Shown piece after piece: positions 58,355 through 64,000 of a stretch of DNA of 64,000 nt. This stretch comes from an uncultured Lachnospiraceae bacterium (GTDB lineage Bacteria; Bacillota; Clostridia; Lachnospirales; Lachnospiraceae). The number at the start of each line of letters is the position of its first letter. Position 1 is the stretch's first letter. The stretch covers positions 141,904 to 205,903 of the forward strand of contig CAJTOL010000003.1 of assembly GCA_910577645.1 (NCBI GenBank), given 5' to 3'. Under the pieces are notes generated by a model. That model was given only the letters and a program-made list of their open reading frames with translations. It searched no databases and had not been told where the DNA came from. The position numbers and the translations under genes were made by a program.

Positions 58355-60029
58355 TGGTAGTATCCTCCCCTCTTAACCAGCTTTGTACTAATTTTGCGGC
58401 AATCTGCGGATTCTGCTCCACAAAGTCGCCAATATTCTGCTTCAGCTTTAAGCTGTGCTGCATACGGAGATTGATAATCTCTTCATTTTTCTCCAACTCA
58501 TCATCTTCTTCAAGGGATATTGCCGCTTCTTTGGCTCCAGTGCCAGCCCCTTCTTCTGTAGGGAATTCATCCTGGCCGGTATCTTCTGCCACAGCAAAAT
58601 CCATTTCTTCTGCCTGAGCTTTCTTCTTTTTGGAACGAAGAAGCAGCAGAATCAACAGCAAGAGTAAAAGAGCTACGCCAGCTCCTATCGCAATAATAAT
58701 AGGAAGAGGAATTGTCTTCGTCTCTGTAGGCGGTACAGAAACCGGAACATCCGGTTTTGCGGCTTCTTCTCTGGCCGCAACGGTGGCCGGCGACAGAGCG
58801 CGGATCACCGTTATCTTCTGTCTGGCTTCTTCTGTATCAATTCCTGCGGAATTGGCTATTAAGGCAATTAAGTCCTGATCTGGAATACTCTTGTCGTCTG
58901 TATCAATTACTACGCCGATAGTGGCGTTTTCTAAAACACCGGGATCAATCTGGCGCTGCTCTTTTACAGAATTATACAGCCACTCTCTGGCAGCGTTACT
59001 ATTAGCATATGTATCAGTTGCCGTTTCGCCATTAGCTCCGGCTGTATACCTGGGAGTGTCCGCATTGGCGTCTGCCCCCACAACCCCTCCGTCTCCCGCC
59101 GCCAGGGAACCAGAGTTTTCGCTGGAAACATTTTCCTGATAAAGAAGGCCTGTTTTATCCTCCTCGTTAATCTTTTCCGGCGTGGTATACAGGATGCTTT
59201 CCTGTATCAGCCTTTCCATATTAAGAGTGCCCTTAACAGAAACCGCTACTGTTCCTTCTCCGTAAAGCTTCTCCAGCACCCGTCTCACGTTTCCGGCAAT
59301 ATTACTCTCCACCATGCTGGTAATGGCAGTTATGTCCGTAACATTTCCGTAAGGACTTTCCTCATTCTCCCCGGCCACTTCCATCATAGTCTCTGCATCA
59401 AATACCGATACATTGGTAAAATTCATCCCACGGACTGCTCTTGCTATGAGATTTTTAATAGCAGAAGCCTGGTTACTGGTAAGCTTCTCCCCATTTTGCA
59501 TAGTTACTACAACAGAAGCAGAAGCGTTTGTTTGGGTATCATCCCCCAGGGCATATCTCTGCTCCCCCGCCTCAGCAATAGTTACCTTAGCATCCCGGAC
59601 TCCCTCAAACAGGCGGATCTGAGCGCCTAACCTATCCTGGAGTTCGTAAAGGGTGTATTGCTTTTTATCGGATTCCGTTGTCATAAGCCCGGCATTGTTC
59701 CGGTACATGTCGTATGTAAAGCCGCTCTGGGGATAACCCTTACTGAGGAGCTGCGCCCGAACCTGATCCACCTGGGAGGCAGGTATCTGAACCGACCCGT
59801 TGGCATCATTAAAACGATAATCCGTCCCCTGCTCCTGTAAAAGAGCCACCACTTCCTGGGCCTCTTCCTGATTCATCCCTGTAAACAGCGTGCTATAGTC
59901 GCTTTTATTGCCAAGGGCCAGCACCCCTAACCCAACAATAGCAATTGCAACAGTTCCTGCTACAATTGCCATAAGCATTTTCTTAGTTTTACTTGACATG
60001 TTCTGCCAATATTCCTTTAAACCTTGCAC
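58314..60029 (-). CDS. fliF: MS-ring protein FliF
   Basis: About 571 residues. TM1 near 20-40 (AIVAGTVAIAIVGLGVLALG), then ring-building motifs with STLFTGMNQEEAQEVVALL and a large extracytoplasmic region. TM2 lies near 445-465 (PIIIAIGAGVALLLLLLILL) and the FliG-binding C-terminus near 540-575. The start is not certain: TTG at 60041 has a ribosome site with no spacer; GTG at 60029 gives a normal N-terminus (QGLKEYWQNM) with AAGG upstream and is used here. Base of the flagellum. Confidence 0.95.
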   Translation of the reverse strand: MQGLKEYWQNMSSKTKKMLMAIVAGTVAIAIVGLGVLALGNKSDYSTLFTGMNQEEAQEVVALLQEQGTDYRFNDANGSVQIPASQVDQVRAQLLSKGYPQSGFTYDMYRNNAGLMTTESDKKQYTLYELQDRLGAQIRLFEGVRDAKVTIAEAGEQRYALGDDTQTNASASVVVTMQNGEKLTSNQASAIKNLIARAVRGMNFTNVSVFDAETMMEVAGENEESPYGNVTDITAITSMVESNIAGNVRRVLEKLYGEGTVAVSVKGTLNMERLIQESILYTTPEKINEEDKTGLLYQENVSSENSGSLAAGDGGVVGADANADTPRYTAGANGETATDTYANSNAAREWLYNSVKEQRQIDPGVLENATIGVVIDTDDKSIPDQDLIALIANSAGIDTEEARQKITVIRALSPATVAAREEAAKPDVPVSVPPTETKTIPLPIIIAIGAGVALLLLLLILLLLRSKKKKAQAEEMDFAVAEDTGQDEFPTEEGAGTGAKEAAISLEEDDELEKNEEIINLRMQHSLKLKQNIGDFVEQNPQIAAKLVQSWLRGEDTTNGGNHGDPRRKQK

Positions 60030-60065
60030 AATTATACCCAACCTTTTTACGTTTGTATAGTAAAA

Positions 60066-60386
60066 TTAGACGTTCATCTTTATCAGTTCGTTATAGGACT
60101 CCAGAACCTTATTTCTCAAAGAAATCATAACATCTAAACTGAGTGCCGCTTTAGCCTCTGCAATAGGGAGACTATGCGCGTCATCCAGCTGGCCTGTGGC
60201 TAAAAGATACTTCTTATTTTCTACATCCGCCTCGGTTTCATAAACCTGGCCTACCACCTGATTAAAAATGCTCCGAAACATTGTGGCTTCTCCGGTAGAA
60301 TCCTGCTCCTTCTCCGGTTTCACTGTCTCTGTGGTAATCTCCCATGCCTTCATAGGAGTAATGGGGGTAATAAATGCTGCTTCCAT
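60066..60386 (-). CDS. fliE: MS-ring/rod adapter FliE
   Basis: 106 residues from the ATG at 60386 (GAGGGAGA about 9 bases before it); an earlier frame to 60416 is less likely. Conserved FRSIFNQVVGQVYETEAD and the C-terminal EAKAALSLDVMISLRNKVLESYNELIKM-type helix. First rod component exported. Follows flgB directly, flgC being elsewhere. Confidence 0.94.
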   Translation of the reverse strand: MEAAFITPITPMKAWEITTETVKPEKEQDSTGEATMFRSIFNQVVGQVYETEADVENKKYLLATGQLDDAHSLPIAEAKAALSLDVMISLRNKVLESYNELIKMNV

Positions 60387-60446
60387 ATCTGATATTCTCC
60401 CTCTTCTTTGTCTCAAATCTCTGTCTTTAATGCTCTTTGGCTAATT

Positions 60447-60836
60447 TTAGAAGGCCCTTGCGGCACTCTTTAAACGGTTTAAGTCGTTATTGATAGAACT
60501 TAACATGTACTGGTACTCATAAGCATTGCGAACCAAAGACACCTGCTCCTGATCCATATCCACATTGTTGCCGTCCAGTCTGCTTGACTCATCCAAAGTA
60601 GTTCTTACAGTAGCTCTGGATCTGTCAATAGCCCAGCTCACTCCCAGCCGCGGTTCCTGCCCGGCAGAAGCCTTTTCAATCCGTGCCTTAAGCTGATCCT
60701 CAAACGTAATATACTGGGACTTAAACCCCGGAGTGTCTACATTCGCAATATTATTAAGAGTAACCGTCTGTCTCCCCCATAAATAATCAAGAACTCTTTC
60801 CGTCAGCGCAATCCCGTTGCCATATATTCCCGACAT
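60447..60836 (-). CDS. flgB: Proximal rod protein FlgB
   Basis: 129 residues. ERVLDYLWGRQTVTLNNIANVDTPGFKSQ-type N-terminus (TLNNIANVDTPGFKSQYITF) and DNNVDMDQE-like C-terminal motif (GNNVDMDQEQVSLVRNAYEYQ). First gene of the fla/che operon. AAGGGAGAAA precedes the ATG. Confidence 0.96.
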   Translation of the reverse strand: MSGIYGNGIALTERVLDYLWGRQTVTLNNIANVDTPGFKSQYITFEDQLKARIEKASAGQEPRLGVSWAIDRSRATVRTTLDESSRLDGNNVDMDQEQVSLVRNAYEYQYMLSSINNDLNRLKSAARAF

Positions 60837-60975
60837 GTTAATTTCTCCCTTCTGTCATTTCTCAACAACTTCTGTATTGTTTTTATAATAGATAAGGCTT
60901 CCAGGGGGGACACCCCTTCCTCCTTATCCGAAAAGCCAAATGCATTTGTATATATTTATACATTTTTATTTTATA

Positions 60976-61004
60976 ATAGTACCACTAAGACCAAATATAG
61001 TCAA
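60976..61004 (-). promoter_or_regulatory. Sigma-A-type promoter of the fla/che operon
   Basis: Minus strand: TTGACT (61004-60999), a 17-base spacer, TACTAT (60981-60976). This gives a leader of about 130 bases in which GATAAGG and CCTTATC enclose GGGGTGTCCCCC, a compact hairpin without a T run. Confidence 0.7.
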
Positions 61005-61070
61005 GAATATATGGCAAACAACATTTGGATCATTTTGGAAACAAGTATAAACTGCAAATTAATTAACGAG

Positions 61071-61108
61071 AAAAAGGGGCTGCTTTCATTCTGCAGCATC
61101 CCTTTTTA
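61071..61108 (-). terminator. Terminator of the second chemoreceptor gene
   Basis: AAAAAGGG plus TGCTGC pairs with GCAGC plus CCTTTTT, ending in a T run on the minus strand, 15 bp past the stop codon. Confidence 0.85.
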
Positions 61109-61122
61109 TTTATATAGTTACG

Positions 61123-62778
61123 TCACTGGCCGTTTTTCAGACGGAACTGGCTGGTCTGATTGTGGAGAAGCCGGGCCTGCTCTAATACCTGGGAGCTGAC
61201 TTCTGCGGACCGTTCACTGGAGGAAGAATTGGTCTGCACCACTGTAGAAATCTGGCTAATCTCTTCTGTTACCTGGGTAATGGAATCTGCTTCTCCCTGA
61301 ACCGCTCTGGCAATATCCCCGATTTCCCCGCTGGACCGCGCCACCAGCTCCAATGTTTTCTGTAAAGTTGCAGAAACATTCTGTACAATGCGGGTTCCCC
61401 GCTCTACAGCCTGGGAAGAGGTTTCAATCAGCTCCTTGGTGGCCTTGGCTGCCTGATCGGACTGGCCTGCAAGCCGGCGCACCTCTCCGGCTACTACCGC
61501 AAAGCCTTTTCCGGCTGCGCCTGCACGGCTGGACTCTACTGCGGCATTTAATGCCAGAAGATTGGTTTGGGACGAAATAGTTTCAATGGTAGAAATAATC
61601 TTTCCAATATTCTCAGAGGTCTCACGGATATCTTCCATAGCCGCGATCATTTCTTTCATCTGCTTTTCACTTGCAGCAACCTGCTCCCCGGTGAGACGGG
61701 CATTTTCCTGAGCAGTTATTGCGGACTTTACGTTTTGGGCAGCTGTCTTTGACAACGTATCCAGGGTATCTACAAGCCGGTTAACCGCTCCCGCCTGCTC
61801 CCCTGAGCCCTGTGCCAGGGACTGGGCGTTGTTGGATAATTGTCCGGCATGATCCGAAAGCTGGCGGCCGGCATCCTGAATGTTTGCCATAGCGCTGGAT
61901 AAGGTTCTGGTAAATTTCTCAATGGATTCTTCGATAGAACGGAAGTCCCCGATAAAAGCGGTGGAAGTATGTACGTTAAAGCATCCCTTGGAAAGCTGAT
62001 CCATAATCCGGTTAATGTCCGCTACATAACCTCCGATAACTTCCATGGACTTTTCCAGAGTCCTCGCCAGGTCTCCCAGCTCATTATTGGCCTTGGGTCC
62101 TAAGTCTAAGTGAAGCTGGCCCTCTGACATAGGCTTGCTCTTGTTGGTAATATGAAGAATAGGTTGCAGAATCTGGCTGAATACATATTGTACCAGGCTT
62201 AACAGGCACAGCAGCACCAGTGCAAAGAAAACATAGGAAACTACCAGCATGGTGCGGATCCCTTTATTGACCTGCTCTGAACTTTCTGTATTCAGTTCCT
62301 CACTGCGGGTTACCACATCATTCAGCTTGCCTACTAAAACCGTCAGATTACTTGATATGGTCTCCTGGTAATATTTCTGGGCTTCTTCGGGATTGCTCTT
62401 TAGCATGTCAAGGACATATACGGAAGATTCATGGAGCTTCTTGTGCAGTGGTTCCAGCTCTTTTCTTATCGCCAGCACCTGGGCATCCTCTGTCCCGGCC
62501 TCGCCGTAAATCCACTGTCCCAGCACACAAGTTGTCGGATCTATGCTTCCTGTAAATTCCGTTCCTGCGTAAAGGGCATTGCTCAAGTTGGCTGCCCAGC
62601 GGTAATGGGCGCTCTCTGCCGTCTGGGCTTTCTTTAACACAGTGCTGGCCTGGACGCTGTCTCTTTCCGCAGACTGAAGGTTCTTGATGTTAACGTTGAT
62701 TACGATAATAAACAGCAAAATAGATACAATTGCTGCAACAGCTCGGAACCAAACCATTTTTTTAATGCTTTTTCTCAT
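61123..62778 (-). CDS. Chemoreceptor with CZB-like extracytoplasmic domain
   Basis: 551 residues: TM1 (about 9-30), an extracytoplasmic sensor (31-175), TM2 (about 178-200), HAMP and the MA domain with IETISSQTNLLALNAAVESS. The sensor has a CZB-like metal-ligand pattern: His58 (AHYRW), Cys84 (TTCVLGQW), His112 and His116 (LHKKLHES). CZB domains bind zinc in other chemoreceptors and diguanylate cyclases but are usually cytoplasmic and C-terminal. No CheR-tether pentapeptide. Own sigma-A promoter and terminator. Confidence 0.93.
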   Translation of the reverse strand: MRKSIKKMVWFRAVAAIVSILLFIIVINVNIKNLQSAERDSVQASTVLKKAQTAESAHYRWAANLSNALYAGTEFTGSIDPTTCVLGQWIYGEAGTEDAQVLAIRKELEPLHKKLHESSVYVLDMLKSNPEEAQKYYQETISSNLTVLVGKLNDVVTRSEELNTESSEQVNKGIRTMLVVSYVFFALVLLCLLSLVQYVFSQILQPILHITNKSKPMSEGQLHLDLGPKANNELGDLARTLEKSMEVIGGYVADINRIMDQLSKGCFNVHTSTAFIGDFRSIEESIEKFTRTLSSAMANIQDAGRQLSDHAGQLSNNAQSLAQGSGEQAGAVNRLVDTLDTLSKTAAQNVKSAITAQENARLTGEQVAASEKQMKEMIAAMEDIRETSENIGKIISTIETISSQTNLLALNAAVESSRAGAAGKGFAVVAGEVRRLAGQSDQAAKATKELIETSSQAVERGTRIVQNVSATLQKTLELVARSSGEIGDIARAVQGEADSITQVTEEISQISTVVQTNSSSSERSAEVSSQVLEQARLLHNQTSQFRLKNGQ

Positions 62779-62816
62779 AGGTTCTGCCTCCCTGATGGAT
62801 TGATTTGTACCTTTTT

Positions 62817-62845
62817 AGAATAACATTTTATTACCTTCTTTTCAA
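62817..62845 (-). promoter_or_regulatory. Sigma-A-type promoter of the second chemoreceptor gene
   Basis: Minus strand: TTGAAA (62845-62840), 17 bases, TATTCT (62822-62817), about 40 bases before the start codon. No FliA-type element is seen here. Confidence 0.65.
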
Positions 62846-62878
62846 GATAAATCTAAGTCTTATTCAAAATTCCTTACG

Positions 62879-63862
62879 CTAAATTAACGCCTCCATTTCT
62901 GTCAGCCGGTTAAAAAACGGATCCTCCACCTCCAGCTTCATAAAATCGCCTTCCGATATCCGGACATGATGGATGAGCTCCAAAAATACTTCGTCTGCCT
63001 TTTTGCTTGAATCCCGGCTGCTTTCCGGACATATCTCCAGAAAAGTCTCAAAAAATTCTTTTATTCCTGCCTGTGCCCTCTGGAAACATTCTATCCCTCT
63101 CCTTCCCCTGCTCTCCTTTCCATAGCAGGCCTCTCCATTTTCATCAAACCCTGTTACAGAGGGCATGGGAGAAGTCAATATTGTTTCAAGAATATAATAG
63201 TTGTCAAATATGCTCCTGCTTTCTTCCTTTTCGCTGTCATAAAAGGCCTGAATGTCAAGACTCCTGTCTCTGGCAAAGCCTTTTTCAAGCTGGAGGAAGT
63301 AAAAGCCTTTCAAATGATTGGAAACCAGTCTGCTGCAATACATCTGGGTAGTGCCTTTTGCGACAAAATCAAAAAAGCCCAAATCCCCGTCCCCCGGTTT
63401 TAAGGAGGCAATATATTTTTGATAATTTCTTTTGTAAATCAATGCCTGGCTTAGAATCTGCCTGCTGTATTGAGTTAAATCCCCATGTCCGGATTCCTCA
63501 TCCGATATCTCTATGCCAAACCGCTCCTTTAACTGTTCCTTCACAGTCCCGCTGAATTTCATCTCTGCTATATGGCGGATATCTTCTATATTTTCTACTC
63601 CTGCCCTGACAGCAGCCGCCCGGGAGGTTAAAAAATAAACAGATTTATTTTCTCCAACCAGCCTGTCATATAATAACTTTATTAAATAGCCGTCCCTTGC
63701 GCCAAACCACATATTGCTTACCGGTTCTGAACGGAGCTTTTCTGCAAGCCACACTACAAAATCCGTAACCACCGGAGCTATCAGCAAGTAGCCCAGATCA
63801 AAGGCAGAATTTATACACAGCTTTTTTTCTGATGTTTCAAATTGAAAAGGACTGTTAAACAT
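62879..63862 (-). CDS. COG5610-like (HAD-associated) C-terminal domain protein, probably 5'-truncated
   Basis: 327 residues. The NMWFGARDGYLIKLLYDRL and SVYFLTSRAAAVRAG motifs and the later SLKPGDGDLGFFDFVAKGTTQ match the C-terminal part of the COG5610 predicted HAD-superfamily hydrolases found in polysaccharide loci. The N-terminal HAD catalytic region is not present. The ATG used has no ribosome binding site. The frame stays open for 20 more codons upstream, then meets TGA, beyond which the same frame is open to the window edge. It may be a decayed remnant or a separately started gene. Confidence 0.55.
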   Translation of the reverse strand: MFNSPFQFETSEKKLCINSAFDLGYLLIAPVVTDFVVWLAEKLRSEPVSNMWFGARDGYLIKLLYDRLVGENKSVYFLTSRAAAVRAGVENIEDIRHIAEMKFSGTVKEQLKERFGIEISDEESGHGDLTQYSRQILSQALIYKRNYQKYIASLKPGDGDLGFFDFVAKGTTQMYCSRLVSNHLKGFYFLQLEKGFARDRSLDIQAFYDSEKEESRSIFDNYYILETILTSPMPSVTGFDENGEACYGKESRGRRGIECFQRAQAGIKEFFETFLEICPESSRDSSKKADEVFLELIHHVRISEGDFMKLEVEDPFFNRLTEMEALI

Positions 63863-63910
63863 CAGTGTACAAGGGGCTACAAACGATATAAAGAAATGTT
63901 TCAGATATGC

Positions 63911-63945
63911 AGAGTGGAAAAGTCAGATTTTCCACTCTATTTTTA
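63911..63945 (+). terminator. Possible terminator upstream of the COG5610-like gene
   Basis: AGAGTGGAAAA pairs with TTTTCCACTCT, followed by ATTTTTA on the + strand. No + strand gene ends here within the window, so its owner is unclear. Confidence 0.45.
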
Positions 63946-64000
63946 CATACTCGCTGGTTGCGCTGATTGATGAAATCAAGCCGTCCGTGGCTTTCCTCTT

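Noticed and set aside
1..64000. tRNA or rRNA genes
   Set aside because: No cloverleaf-like or rRNA-like segments noticed in the intergenic regions.

Overview
The window reads as the chromosome of a motile Gram-positive anaerobe of the Lachnospiraceae / Clostridium cluster XIVa type. The reasons are the paired GlgC/GlgD ADP-glucose pyrophosphorylase, FliY with CheC-type domains, CheC/CheD/CheV, the FliW-CsrA pair, the absence of P- and L-ring genes, and secreted proteins built from choline-binding-like cell-wall repeats. This is inference from gene content, not a database match. Almost the whole window is one flagellar and chemotaxis super-locus.

Layout: (1) 192-2536, glgC-glgD (+). (2) 2663-5892, a TPR glycosyltransferase and a chemoreceptor (-). 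(3) 6119-11620, cheA-cheW-cheR-cheB and a C39-like secreted protein (+). (4) 11626-13401, an accessory patch: a duplicated 63-bp tail of an Rpn/PD-(D/E)XK nuclease gene, the intact gene, an S24/LexA-type repressor remnant and a heptad-repeat coiled-coil gene. (5) 13660-15534, two flagellin genes (-). (6) 15869-21840, a ylqG-ylqH-like pair, two cell-wall-binding repeat proteins, a lytic transglycosylase and a PilZ protein (-). (7) 22187-27236, flgM-flgN-flgK-flgL-yviE-fliW-csrA (+). (8) 27265-33222, fliD-fliS-fliT-second FliD-like protein-nucleotidyltransferase-fold protein (-). (9) 33431-60836, one fla/che operon of about 27 kb read right to left, from flgB-fliE-fliF through the export apparatus, fliA, rod genes and cheC/D/V to a cell-wall-binding protein, a ParA-type ATPase and a ComFB-domain protein. 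(10) 61123-63862, a chemoreceptor with a CZB-like zinc-site pattern outside the membrane, and a COG5610-like protein whose start looks damaged.

How it works together: a sigma-A-type promoter (about 60976-61004) drives the large fla/che operon, which encodes FliA. Five other transcription units (cheA, flgM, both flagellins, fliD) carry the same upstream pattern, CTTA-N17-(C/T)CGATA, which I read as this organism's FliA promoter. The ylqG operon has a weaker variant. FlgM should hold FliA until hook completion. FliW-CsrA should tune flagellin translation: the flagellin leader at 14507-14524 has a hairpin with GGA in its loop, and a second GGA site covers the ribosome binding site.

Most notable: the shared promoter architecture, flgC moved away from flgB-fliE, FliY with its CheY-binding-type motif moved into the linker and duplicated, no fliL/flhF/flhG at their usual places, a PilZ / transglycosylase / cell-wall-repeat operon beside two type III export-switch paralogues, and a ParA plus ComFB module at the end of the fla/che operon.
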